A stretch of DNA of 64,000 bases from Oligoflexia bacterium. Lineage in GTDB: Bacteria > Bdellovibrionota > UBA1018. How positions within the stretch are numbered: the stretch's first letter is position 1; the number at the start of each line of letters is the position of its first letter. Location of the stretch: the NCBI GenBank assembly GCA_014378465.1, contig JACMNQ010000018.1, forward strand, positions 22,497-86,496. Direction: 5' to 3'. Of this stretch, positions 1-7,477 are shown piece after piece. The position numbers were made by a program, and so were the translations under genes. The notes under the pieces were generated by a model that saw only the letters and a program-made list of their open reading frames with translations, did not search any database and was not told where the DNA came from.

Positions 1-815
1 CCAAGGCCCAGCAGGAAATCGTCGAAGTCAAAAAAGACATTTCCAATGACAAAGCCAAGCGCTGGGTTGAGAGCCTCATGTCAGACTTTCTCCAGGAAAA
101 GGTTCGGCTCAACGAATTGGCCAAAAAACTTGGAACCTCCGTACGACAGAAAGAGCATGAATTCCGGTCCAAGGAGCGAGCCTTTCAGGAAGAGCTCCGC
201 AGAAGAGACGAAGTCATTCGGCAGAAAGTATCAGCCGCAAACCGGGCCAAGGATCAGCTGGCACAGGTCAATATGGCGCTTGAGCGCCTCAAGGGGACAT
301 CCACAGGGGGCGGCGGAGATGAAGTGAATCTCAAGGCGAAATTCAGCCAAACGCAGAAGTACCTGACGACCGCGAAGCAGGAAAATGCGCTACTTCTGAC
401 CAAACTCGAAGACCTGAAGAACCAGTTGAATTCAGCCCAGACCAAAGCTCGTCCGGCACCGGAGCAGACTGCTCTGCAGCTGAAGCTCGACCGTGCTCAG
501 AAGCAGGCGGATGAATTCAAGAAGACGAATCTCCAGCTCCTCGACAAGTTGAATCAGACCAAAGATCGTTCAGTGGACGCGGAGAGTCTGGAGCTCAAGA
601 AGCGTCTCGAAAGCACTCTGCGAGTCGCAGCCTCCGCAAAAAAGGAGTCCGAGCGACTGGGGACCAGGCTCGAGGAAGTTCAGAAGGAAGAACTCCGCCT
701 CAAGACCGAGGTGGCAAAAATGACTGCCGAAAACAAACGTCTCAAGGTCACCCTCGCCAAGAACGAAAAGCCGACAGCGGAAGAGCCAGTGAAAAAGGAT
801 CCGAAGGCCGCCTGA
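1..815 (+). CDS. Coiled-coil protein, 3' part (start lies before the window)
   Basis: The reading frame is open to the left edge (first whole codon at base 3), so only the last 270 residues are visible. They are almost entirely charged heptad-like sequence rich in Lys, Glu, Gln and Leu, with no signal peptide, membrane segment or catalytic motif, so a long coiled coil is the only supportable description. The C-terminal tail is Lys/Pro/Glu-rich. A methionine at base 78 lies inside the coiled coil and is unlikely to be the start. The function is unknown; the N-terminal domain that would identify it is outside the window. Confidence 0.8.
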   Translation, partial: KAQQEIVEVKKDISNDKAKRWVESLMSDFLQEKVRLNELAKKLGTSVRQKEHEFRSKERAFQEELRRRDEVIRQKVSAANRAKDQLAQVNMALERLKGTSTGGGGDEVNLKAKFSQTQKYLTTAKQENALLLTKLEDLKNQLNSAQTKARPAPEQTALQLKLDRAQKQADEFKKTNLQLLDKLNQTKDRSVDAESLELKKRLESTLRVAASAKKESERLGTRLEEVQKEELRLKTEVAKMTAENKRLKVTLAKNEKPTAEEPVKKDPKAA

Positions 816-863
816 AACAGCAGGAGTGGAGTCTGTCGCTGTTTATCGTGCCCACGTCTGAAA

Positions 864-891
864 TTGACAAGATCCCCTGCTTCTTGTTAAT
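864..891 (+). promoter_or_regulatory. Sigma-70-type promoter of tRNA-Leu
   Basis: A perfect -35 hexamer TTGACA (864-869) is followed after 16 bases by GTTAAT (886-891), which matches four of six -10 positions. Initiation would fall near 898, four bases before the mature tRNA 5' end. Position and match are convincing, but this is inferred from sequence only. Confidence 0.7.
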
Positions 892-901
892 GGGAGTGGG
901 C

Positions 902-986
902 GCGCCCGTGGTGAAATTGGTAGACACGCTAGACTTAGGATCTAGTGCCGCAAGGTGTGGGGGTTCAAGTCCCTCCGGGCGCACCA
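902..986 (+). tRNA. tRNA-Leu (anticodon UAG)
   Basis: The acceptor strand GCGCCCG (902-908) pairs perfectly with CGGGCGC (976-982), followed by discriminator A and an encoded CCA (984-986). The anticodon stem CTAGA/TCTAG encloses loop CTTAGGA, so the anticodon is TAG (936-938). The long variable arm and 85-base length are those of a class II leucine tRNA. The T arm carries the TTCAAGT loop. Confidence 0.97.
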
Positions 987-1001
987 AAACTTTCAAAACA
1001 A

Positions 1002-1038
1002 AACGGCTACTTCGCAAGGCGGAGCGGCCGTTCTGTTT
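1002..1038 (+). terminator. Rho-independent terminator after tRNA-Leu
   Basis: Bases 1002-1015 pair with 1019-1032 around an AAG loop: 13 pairs including three G-T pairs, with one A/C mismatch at 1009/1025. A modest T-rich tail (TCTGTTT) follows. It begins 15 bases after the tRNA CCA end, as expected for a single-gene tRNA transcript. Confidence 0.75.
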
Positions 1039-1245
1039 CATTGGCCTTTCGTACCCCCGTGCGATTGACCAAGTCCCTCCAGGCGCCAACGATAAAAAAG
1101 TGCCCAGGTGATTCGAATGAAAATCCGAGTTCCTTTTCAACTCCGAGCCGCTCATGTATCTTCAAAAGAGACAGTTGCTCAGGCATCTGCCAGGAGTTCG
1201 ACGTTCGGGTGAAAAAAACGACGTGAGTCAGATGGGGACCATTCA

Positions 1246-1782
1246 ATGAAATTCGTGATCAATCGAGTGATGAAGTGCGCAAACCGAATTTTGCTCCTGA
1301 ATGGTTTCATCTGCCTGAGTTTCGGCGCGACCGGACACGCTGCCGCACCGAAGTATTCCCTCCGAGAATGGAATTCAATCGCCAATCTTTTCAGAGTCGT
1401 GATTGACGAAGGCGTGAACAAGCCGGAACAGCCTTCGAAACGGTACTGCGGGCTGACTCATGACATCGCTCAGGATCGCATCCTCGAAGTGCAGGCTGAA
1501 ATCGATGGGGCGTTGAAAAAGGAAGAGAAGGAACTGAAGAAGCCTCTGGAAATCCTGAAACGCGCGCAGAGCTGCGAAAGCAGATGCCATTGCGGCATGT
1601 ATTCGGATCTTCTGGAAAAAGTCCCCCCCGAAGAGCTCAAGGGATTGGGCAGGGGAGACAAGACGCGCATTCGGGATATTCACCACTTCGCGTCGACCCT
1701 GACGCCGGGTCAGGCAGCTGTTTGCGCGAGAAAGACCGCGCTCTGGTTCTGTAGTTCCGACTTCCTGAAAAAGGGCCTCTGA
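1246..1782 (+). CDS. Small exported Cys-containing protein, unknown function
   Basis: 178 residues with an N-terminal hydrophobic stretch (about residues 13-30) ending in an Ala-rich segment, consistent with a Sec signal peptide. The mature part has six cysteines: one near residue 66, three in a CxxxCxC arrangement around 107-113, and two near the C-terminus. The middle is a Lys/Glu-rich helix. The start at 1246 is preceded by GGGG eight bases upstream; an in-frame ATG at 1270 is a possible alternative. It converges on the MarR gene with a 12-base gap. No family was recognised. Disulfide-stabilised periplasmic protein is an inference from the cysteine pattern. Confidence 0.75.
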   Translation: MKFVINRVMKCANRILLLNGFICLSFGATGHAAAPKYSLREWNSIANLFRVVIDEGVNKPEQPSKRYCGLTHDIAQDRILEVQAEIDGALKKEEKELKKPLEILKRAQSCESRCHCGMYSDLLEKVPPEELKGLGRGDKTRIRDIHHFASTLTPGQAAVCARKTALWFCSSDFLKKGL

Positions 1783-1794
1783 GTCTGAACTGAT

Positions 1795-2301
1795 TTACTT
1801 GAAGGCCATGAGTTCGTTCATCTTCTCTAGACTTTTGTTCATCGAACTCTTCTCTTTTTCGGACACTCTGCTCATCATCTTGCAAACCCGCTTGAAATAA
1901 TCGGCGCCCACTTTCGTGACGGTGTCGCGACCTTTTTTGGTCAGCTGGATGTAAGCGATGCGCCGGTCCCTGGAGTCGCTGACTCGGACCACGAGTCCAG
2001 CTTCCTCAAGTCCGTCCAATAGCCCCGTCATGTTGCCTCGTGTGACCCCCAGAAGTTCGGCCAAAGTGATGCTTTTCAGTCCTTCGGGATCCTTGGCATA
2101 GGCCAATTGCATGAGCACGGAAAAACGACCTGAGAGGAGAGAATGGCTCTGGAGGAACTGATCAATCCCCTTGTCCAGATCCGCTGCAAGCTTGCGCAGG
2201 CGAAGCAGCGTCTCCACGGAGCTGGGATCAATGCAGGGAAAAGTCTTTGATAAAGACTGGTAAAACTCTTTTTCGGGCAGTTTTGAAAGAAACAGACTCA
2301 C
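1795..2301 (-). CDS. MarR-family transcriptional regulator
   Basis: 168 residues with the winged-helix core of MarR proteins. A helix-turn-helix segment reads LAELLGVTRGNMTGLLDGLE, followed by a wing containing the conserved DSRDRRIAYIQLT motif, then C-terminal dimerisation helices. The frame stays open to a TTG at 2340, but a GTG at 2301 is preceded by a strong AAGGAG six bases upstream and is the better start. The gene diverges from the tolC-emrA-emrB operon, and a near-perfect 24-bp palindrome lies in the operon promoter. By analogy with MarR/EmrR it should be a ligand-responsive repressor of that pump. The ligand is unknown. Confidence 0.93.
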   Translation of the reverse strand: MSLFLSKLPEKEFYQSLSKTFPCIDPSSVETLLRLRKLAADLDKGIDQFLQSHSLLSGRFSVLMQLAYAKDPEGLKSITLAELLGVTRGNMTGLLDGLEEAGLVVRVSDSRDRRIAYIQLTKKGRDTVTKVGADYFKRVCKMMSRVSEKEKSSMNKSLEKMNELMAFK

Positions 2302-2386
2302 CAGATTCTCCTTCGGACCGGGTTCGGACCCAATCGCCAATGAAATCAGATTGGCAACTTCTCAAACCCTTTTGTCTCATTTCCGT

Positions 2387-2416
2387 TTGAAAGTATATTG
2401 CTTAGTGCTAAACAAT
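2387..2416 (+). promoter_or_regulatory. Candidate promoter of the efflux operon
   Basis: TTGAAA (2387-2392) is followed after 18 bases by AACAAT (2411-2416), a moderate sigma-70 match. The proposed -10 lies inside the palindromic operator, so bound repressor would block polymerase. The hexamer matches are only fair. Confidence 0.4.
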
Positions 2417-2418
2417 AT
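2395..2418. promoter_or_regulatory. Palindromic MarR-type operator
   Basis: Two 11-base arms, ATATTGCTTAG (2395-2405) and CTAAACAATAT (2408-2418), match at 10 of 11 positions with a two-base spacer. MarR-family sites are typically 16-24 bp imperfect palindromes of this AT-rich type. It lies between the divergent MarR gene and tolC, 45 bases before the tolC start. Confidence 0.7.
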
Positions 2419-2463
2419 GCCAAAAATAGTCATCGTTCAAAGTATCAGGAGTCAGTCCCCCTT

Positions 2464-3780
2464 ATGACCCATAAGAACCTCACCCTTGTTGTCGCATCAA
2501 TCTGTCTGGTCACGTCTTTCGGTGATCGGCAGAGCTGGGGCTCTTCCTCGTTGAATCTGAACGACGCGGTTCAGGAAGCGGTAGCCCATTCACCCCGACT
2601 CGCACAGGCCCAGGCCAGTCGCGAAGAGTCTTTCTGGAAGAAGACGGAAGCCCTCTCGGGATTTCTTCCGTCTGTGAACGTCACCGCTCAGCATTTCTTC
2701 GCCAAGAAGTATCAGTTCACCGACATCGTTTTTGGAGGAGCACCTGCCAGCATCCCGGGTATTTTTCCAACTTCCGCCGCCGCGCTCAATGTGAGCATTC
2801 CGATTTTTGATGGTTTTCAGAACGTGCACCGCTACAAGGCGGCTGGACTTCAGGCCAGTGCCGCGGAGTCTGATCTGCAGTGGGCGGAATTTCAGTTGCA
2901 GAAGGACATCCAGCTCAAATTCTACCAGGTGATCGCAGCCCGGGAAATTCAAGCCGTCGCCGAACAGAATCTCAAGACGCTCCAGGACCATTACGATCAG
3001 GTCAAGACCCTGAAATCGGGTGGAGTGGCCACGCTGTACGATGTTCTTCGAGTTGATGTGCAGCTGAATGAAGCGAAGTCTGAAATTCTCAATACTCAGG
3101 ACAATTACGCCCTGGCACGCCAGCGCCTCATAACCGCGATGGGAATCGAAAAGGATGATCGCGAAGTTGCCGGAAGTCTGCCGGTTCCGGAAACGGGGAG
3201 ACTGACCGAAGTCAGCGGCACTGACATGAAATCACGTCCCGACCTCGAAGCCCTCGAGAAGAGGTTTCAGGCCTCTGAGCAGCTGGAGTCCGCTTCTGGA
3301 TCCTTTCTCATTCCAAAAATCACGCTCGCCGGGCAATATTCTTCTTACAACAATCTCAATGACTCAATCAGGGACTTCGATCGCTACCGCTCCGCTTACA
3401 ATCTTGGCCTTTTTCTCAACTGGAATCTCTTCGACGGGATGGCGTCCATCGCACGGTCAAAGGAATCGGTTTATCAGAAGATCCAGATTGAGAAAGCCTA
3501 CGAGCAGACCCGGATCCAGGCCCCGACCGATCTGGACTTCTGGAAAAGGCGTTACCTCTACAGCGCTTCGATCTTCGCAGCGAAGAGAAGTGATCTTGAA
3601 AAATCGAAGGAAAGCGTTCGGCTCTCGACTGAAGGATTCCGTGCCGGTGTTCGCACCAACACTGAAATTCTGGATTCTGAACTGGACCTGTTCCGGTCAA
3701 GAGCCGGAGTCGTGAATGCCCAGATGAATTGTGTTGAAGCTTTGATCAAAGTGGAACTGAGTCTTGGAAGGAACCTGTAG
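2464..3780 (+). CDS. TolC-family outer-membrane efflux protein
   Basis: 438 residues with a Sec signal peptide (about 1-25) and two outer-membrane-efflux repeats of long amphipathic helices. The opening LNLNDAVQEAVAHSPRL is the usual N-terminal signature, and the second half repeats the RPDLEAL element. It should form the outer-membrane channel of the tripartite pump with the next two genes. The ATG at 2464 is chosen because AGGAG lies 12 bases upstream and the signal peptide starts there. A TTG further upstream at 2398 falls inside the operator palindrome and would add a poorly fitting leader. The stop is two bases before the emrA start. Confidence 0.93.
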   Translation: MTHKNLTLVVASICLVTSFGDRQSWGSSSLNLNDAVQEAVAHSPRLAQAQASREESFWKKTEALSGFLPSVNVTAQHFFAKKYQFTDIVFGGAPASIPGIFPTSAAALNVSIPIFDGFQNVHRYKAAGLQASAAESDLQWAEFQLQKDIQLKFYQVIAAREIQAVAEQNLKTLQDHYDQVKTLKSGGVATLYDVLRVDVQLNEAKSEILNTQDNYALARQRLITAMGIEKDDREVAGSLPVPETGRLTEVSGTDMKSRPDLEALEKRFQASEQLESASGSFLIPKITLAGQYSSYNNLNDSIRDFDRYRSAYNLGLFLNWNLFDGMASIARSKESVYQKIQIEKAYEQTRIQAPTDLDFWKRRYLYSASIFAAKRSDLEKSKESVRLSTEGFRAGVRTNTEILDSELDLFRSRAGVVNAQMNCVEALIKVELSLGRNL

Positions 3781-3782
3781 TC

Positions 3783-4631
3783 ATGAGCACCAAAAAGAAA
3801 GTCCTGTCCCTCCTCGGAATCATCGTTCTGATCGGCGCCTTTTACATGCTGTACGAGCACCTGACTTACATCTCCACGGACAATGCCCAGGTTCAGGGCA
3901 ACACGCTCATGATCGCTCCGAAGGTTTCGGGTTTCATTTCCAAGGTGAACGTGCGCGAGAACCAGGCCGTCAAAGCGGGTGAAGTCCTTGCCGAGATCCA
4001 GATGATGGATTACGACAATTCACTCAAGCAGATGGAAGGCGAACTTCACTCCGTACAGGCCAGAGCGCAGGATGCTGAAAAGAATTACAATCGGCTCTCG
4101 GGACTTTTCAAGAAGGGTGTCATTTCTCAGCAGCAGTTTGATACCTCTGATGCAACTTATCGGGAGACCCGCAGCAAGCTTGCTTCGATGCAGGCTCAGG
4201 TTTCCCAGGCCAAGCTCAACGCAGGTTACACGCAGATCAAGGCTCCTTCGGATGGAGTCATCGCCCGCAAGTCGGTTGAGATCGGCATGCTGGCCCCGGT
4301 TGGAACTCCACTGTTTGGTTTTGTGACTTCGGATGAACGCTGGGTCGTGGCCAATTTCAAGGAGACTGAACTTTCCCGCATTCACATCGGCCAGAAAGTC
4401 GACGTGGAGGTCGACGCGCTCCCGAAGAGCAGCTTCGTAGGCGAAGTCGAAAGCATCAGCCCGACCACAGGCGCGACCTTCACTCTTCTGCCTCCGGACA
4501 ACGCCACTGGAAATTTCACCAAGGTGGTTCAGCGCGTCCCGGTGAGAATCAAGTTTCTCAATCTGGACGCGAAATCGATCGAACTTCTTCGCGCCGGACT
4601 GTCCGCTAACGTTCACGTCAGACTTCGCTAA
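3783..4631 (+). CDS. emrA: EmrA/HlyD-type membrane fusion protein
   Basis: 282 residues with a single N-terminal membrane anchor (about 8-25), as in EmrA. Next come the first half of the biotinyl-lipoyl domain (STDNAQVQG, then IAPKVSGFISKVNV), an alpha-helical hairpin (about 80-140), the second lipoyl half (IKAPSDGVIARKSVEIG) and a beta-barrel segment containing WVVANFKETEL. It bridges the inner-membrane MFS pump and the TolC channel across the periplasm. Gene order tolC-emrA-emrB with short gaps indicates one transcript under the MarR operator. It is shorter than E. coli EmrA (390 residues), mainly in the hairpin. Confidence 0.93.
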   Translation: MSTKKKVLSLLGIIVLIGAFYMLYEHLTYISTDNAQVQGNTLMIAPKVSGFISKVNVRENQAVKAGEVLAEIQMMDYDNSLKQMEGELHSVQARAQDAEKNYNRLSGLFKKGVISQQQFDTSDATYRETRSKLASMQAQVSQAKLNAGYTQIKAPSDGVIARKSVEIGMLAPVGTPLFGFVTSDERWVVANFKETELSRIHIGQKVDVEVDALPKSSFVGEVESISPTTGATFTLLPPDNATGNFTKVVQRVPVRIKFLNLDAKSIELLRAGLSANVHVRLR

Positions 4632-4646
4632 GGGTCTGGAGGCTGC

Positions 4647-6263
4647 ATGGCAGATGATTTCAAGCTCAAACCTGAGTCGATCCTGATCATCTTCACGGCG
4701 GTCCTGGCTTCTCTGTTGGAAATCGTCGACACGTCGATCGTCAATGTGGCGATTCCGACCATGATGGGAAATCTGGGAGCGACTCTTGAAGACATCAGCT
4801 GGGTCGTGACCGGTTACATCATCGCCAATGCGATCGTTCTGCCTCTGTCCGCGTGGCTGGGAGCGCAGATCGGACGTCGCAAGTATTACGTCGGCTGCAT
4901 CCTGCTCTTCACTTTGGCTTCAGTGGCCTGTGGTCTCGCACCTGATCTCCTGACTCTGACGATCTTTCGCGTGTTTCAGGGACTGGCCGGAGGTGCGTTG
5001 CTGCCGACGTCTCAGGCGATGATTCAGGAGCAATTTCCTCGCGAGAAAGCGGGTACTGCAAGCGCGATTTATGGGATGAGTGTCATGATCGGGCCGACCA
5101 TCGGTCCAACGCTTGGGGGGTACCTTACCGATAATTATGGCTGGCGCATGATCTTCAACATCAACTTGCCGCTGGGGATTCTAGCTGCGGCACTTGCGTT
5201 TCGTTATGTCAAATCAGCTCCGAAACCCGTCGCACCAGAACCCGTTCTGGATCCTGTCACCGGCCTGATGAAGACGGTGGAGTTCAAGAAGCCGAAGATC
5301 GATACCATCGGCCTTGCATTGCTTTGCGTCGGAATCGGTTGCCTTCAGTTCGTTCTGGAGCGGGGTCAGGCGGACGAGTGGTTTGATTCCGTGCCGATCC
5401 GTGTCTGTTCTCTGCTGGCGGCTCTGGCGATCCCTGGATTCATCTGGTGGGAGCTCAAGGTTGAAGCTCCGATCATCAACATTCGCCTGTTCAAGAATGC
5501 ATTCGTGCGCAGCGGGACTTTGCTGATGACCGCTCTGGGCTTCATGCTTTATGGGCTCGTGTTCATCCTGCCGGTCTTCGTGGGCCGTGTCATGAATTTC
5601 TCCGCTACGCAGACCGGAATGCTTTTCATTCCGGGTGCTCTTCTCACCGCCATGTGTATGCCCGTGGTCGGGGCCCTGATCCGCAAACGTGATCCGCGGG
5701 TCCTGATTCTCTTCGGCATCCTGACGATCGAGTGCATGCTCTTCATGCTGACTCAGTTCGGGGCGGAGACGGGTGAGCCTCAGGTGTTCAGGGCCTTGCT
5801 CGTCCGTGGACTCGCGATGGCTTTTCTTTTCGTTCCGATCAATGCGGTCGTCCTCGGACAATTTCGGGGGCAGGAGCTGGGCCAGGTCTCGGGGCTGCTC
5901 AATCTATCGCGACAACTGGGCGGAAGCATCGGGATTGCCTTGATTTCGACTCTCCTTGAACGAAACAGTCATCAGAATTACGTCGAGTTGGCTTCTCACG
6001 TCAGTCTCCTGAATCCGCAGACTCGCATGGCGATCGCAGGCACGCAGCAGGGAATGGGGTCCAAGCTGATGTCCGAACTCGGATTGACCACGATGAACAA
6101 TACCGCTTTGAAAGCGATCTCGTACCGTATCCAGCAGCAGGTGTTTCTGATGAGTTTCACGCAGATGATCTGGATCGTGTTGATCATCTTCGGTTTCGCC
6201 CTCGTTCCATTGGCGCTCATGAAGAAGCCCGCCAAAGTCACCGGTCCGGTCGAAGCCCATTGA
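4647..6263 (+). CDS. emrB: EmrB/QacA-type MFS drug exporter (DHA2 family)
   Basis: 538 residues with about 14 hydrophobic segments, the size and topology of the 14-TM DHA2 drug:proton antiporters. Visible signatures are motif D1 near TM1 (LEIVDTSIVNVAIP), motif A (LGAQIGRRKYY) and motif C (GPTIGPTLGG) followed by GWRMIFNINLPLGI, typical of EmrB. It uses the proton gradient to expel hydrophobic compounds through the EmrA-TolC conduit. It is the last gene of the operon, 15 bases after emrA. The substrate cannot be told from sequence. Confidence 0.94.
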   Translation: MADDFKLKPESILIIFTAVLASLLEIVDTSIVNVAIPTMMGNLGATLEDISWVVTGYIIANAIVLPLSAWLGAQIGRRKYYVGCILLFTLASVACGLAPDLLTLTIFRVFQGLAGGALLPTSQAMIQEQFPREKAGTASAIYGMSVMIGPTIGPTLGGYLTDNYGWRMIFNINLPLGILAAALAFRYVKSAPKPVAPEPVLDPVTGLMKTVEFKKPKIDTIGLALLCVGIGCLQFVLERGQADEWFDSVPIRVCSLLAALAIPGFIWWELKVEAPIINIRLFKNAFVRSGTLLMTALGFMLYGLVFILPVFVGRVMNFSATQTGMLFIPGALLTAMCMPVVGALIRKRDPRVLILFGILTIECMLFMLTQFGAETGEPQVFRALLVRGLAMAFLFVPINAVVLGQFRGQELGQVSGLLNLSRQLGGSIGIALISTLLERNSHQNYVELASHVSLLNPQTRMAIAGTQQGMGSKLMSELGLTTMNNTALKAISYRIQQQVFLMSFTQMIWIVLIIFGFALVPLALMKKPAKVTGPVEAH

Positions 6264-6273
6264 GCGAGGATGA

Positions 6274-6978
6274 TCAGGCTCTTTTTCTCTTGCCTACGAT
6301 TTTCCTGAGTCGAGCGAGCACGCGCTCGTGAATTTCCGAGAGGGCTTCTGATTCCGGCGCTTGCAGGATTTCTTCAGGCAATACCGCGAAGTGGGGAATG
6401 ATGTATGCGGGATTTCGAGTGTCCGCGACCGCTTTGCCGATCCTGTGAACCTGCTCGAGGTCGAGCCTACCGGCTGCAAATTCAGAAAGCGCGATCTCGT
6501 AGGAGGTATGGAAGCCCTGCATGCCTTCGGGCAACGGTCTGCCTCGCATCCTGCGGATGTAAATCTTGAGGACGCGGTCTGGATATTCGTTCAGGAAGGA
6601 TTCAAAGACCTCAGGGTCATATTCCGTATCATCTCCGAAGAGAATGAAGGGTTCCGTGCTTTTCTCCGCCAACTGTTTCAGGGCGTTGAATTTGTATTTT
6701 CGAACCTGTGGCTGTTTGACCCAGTCCCGCAGGATGACCTGAGCCTTCGGGAAACGGTTGCGACGCAGGAATTCATGAACCCTCTTTCGGATCCAGAGGG
6801 GAGATGAGCTCAGAACAATGAGGGAGTCCGGAGTTCGCGCAAGCTCGGTATAGAGTTCGGCCATGCCGGCGTAGGCCTGATGACTGAAGAGGCCTCTCAG
6901 TACGGTTCGGAACTGATCCATCGTATGGGAGATCTTGATCGTATCATCGAGATCGCTCACCACTATGAATGGGTTCAT
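6274..6978 (-). CDS. App1-like phosphatase (DUF2183, HAD-type motif)
   Basis: 234 residues. The N-terminus carries SDLDDTIK (Asp9 and Asp11), the DxDxT nucleophile motif of phosphatidate-phosphatase App1-like proteins. LIVLSSSPLW follows, then WVKQPQVRKYKFNAL and FILFGDDTEYDPEVF, the usual App1/DUF2183 blocks. The family includes yeast App1, a phosphatidate phosphatase; the bacterial substrate is not established. ATG 6978 is chosen because GGAGAAG precedes it by nine bases and it lies four bases after the stop of the upstream FmdB-like gene. A longer frame to 7128 is an artefact of that gene. The two genes probably share a transcript. Confidence 0.85.
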   Translation of the reverse strand: MNPFIVVSDLDDTIKISHTMDQFRTVLRGLFSHQAYAGMAELYTELARTPDSLIVLSSSPLWIRKRVHEFLRRNRFPKAQVILRDWVKQPQVRKYKFNALKQLAEKSTEPFILFGDDTEYDPEVFESFLNEYPDRVLKIYIRRMRGRPLPEGMQGFHTSYEIALSEFAAGRLDLEQVHRIGKAVADTRNPAYIIPHFAVLPEEILQAPESEALSEIHERVLARLRKIVGKRKRA

Positions 6979-6982
6979 GGCT

Positions 6983-7258
6983 TCAGTCTTCTCCGTGACC
7001 AGTTTGAGAGTCATCAGTGCCATGATGATCATGATCGTGGCCATGACTATCAGCGTGATTATGATCGGGCTCCGCATGGCACCCGTGGAGTGTGCTTTCA
7101 CGCAAGTCGCCCCGGCCTCCGACAGCAAAGCGCGAGATCATTTTTTTTGTATTTTTATGGTTACATTTCGGACACTTACCGGAGTCAGGATCTGTGGGCG
7201 ATGTGATCTGTTCGAATTTCTTCTGGCAGTCATCGCAAAAGTACTCGTACAGCGCCAT
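6983..7258 (-). CDS. FmdB-family zinc-ribbon protein with His-rich tail
   Basis: 91 residues. It begins MALYEYFCDDCQ and contains a second pair KCPKC, so Cys8, Cys11, Cys29 and Cys32 form the zinc ribbon of the FmdB/CxxC_CxxC_SSSS regulatory-protein family. Residues 58-91 are an unusual tail with ten histidines and many aspartates (for example HGHDHDHH), suggesting metal binding or storage. The start at 7258 matches the family N-terminus; an in-frame extension to 7309 is not conserved-looking. Its stop lies four bases before the App1-like phosphatase start. Role is inferred only as a small metal-binding or regulatory protein. Confidence 0.85.
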   Translation of the reverse strand: MALYEYFCDDCQKKFEQITSPTDPDSGKCPKCNHKNTKKMISRFAVGGRGDLRESTLHGCHAEPDHNHADSHGHDHDHHGTDDSQTGHGED

Positions 7259-7303
7259 GACTTGAGTGTAACCCGGAAGTTCAATGGACGTCCATCGGCC
7301 GGC

Positions 7304-7332
7304 TTGCATTCAACGTACAAATCGTGTTTAAA
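7304..7332 (+). promoter_or_regulatory. Candidate promoter of tRNA-Arg
   Basis: TTGCAT (7304-7309) and TTTAAA (7327-7332), spaced by 17 bases, each match four or five consensus positions. Initiation near 7339 would be six bases before the tRNA. Confidence 0.45.
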
Positions 7333-7344
7333 CTTCAGAATCGT

Positions 7345-7421
7345 GATTCCGTAGCTCAGCTGGATAGAGCAGGTGCCTTCTAAGCATCAGGTCACTGGTT
7401 CGAATCCAGTCGGGATCACCA
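7345..7421 (+). tRNA. tRNA-Arg (anticodon UCU)
   Basis: Acceptor GATTCCG (7345-7351) pairs with CGGGATC (7411-7417) with one G-T pair, then discriminator A and encoded CCA (7419-7421). Anticodon stem GGTGC/GCATC encloses CTTCTAA, giving anticodon TCT (7379-7381). The D arm (GTAGCTCAGCTGGATAGAGC) and T loop TTCGAAT are standard. Length is 77 bases. Confidence 0.97.
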
Positions 7422-7477
7422 TTTCACTTCCGTTGGCACAGAGGATGCTCCCATCCACAGGGTAGACCGGGGGCAAT

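Noticed and set aside
5214..5861. 215-codon open frame antisense to emrB
   Set aside because: Highly charged Glu/Asp/His/Gln sequence, typical antisense shadow of a membrane protein gene.
6979..7128. Hydrophobic N-terminal extension of the App1-like phosphatase
   Set aside because: It is the frame-shifted reading of the His/Asp codon run of the FmdB-like gene (CAT/GAC repeats read as Ile/Met/Thr). The ATG at 6978 with a good ribosome site gives a complete protein.
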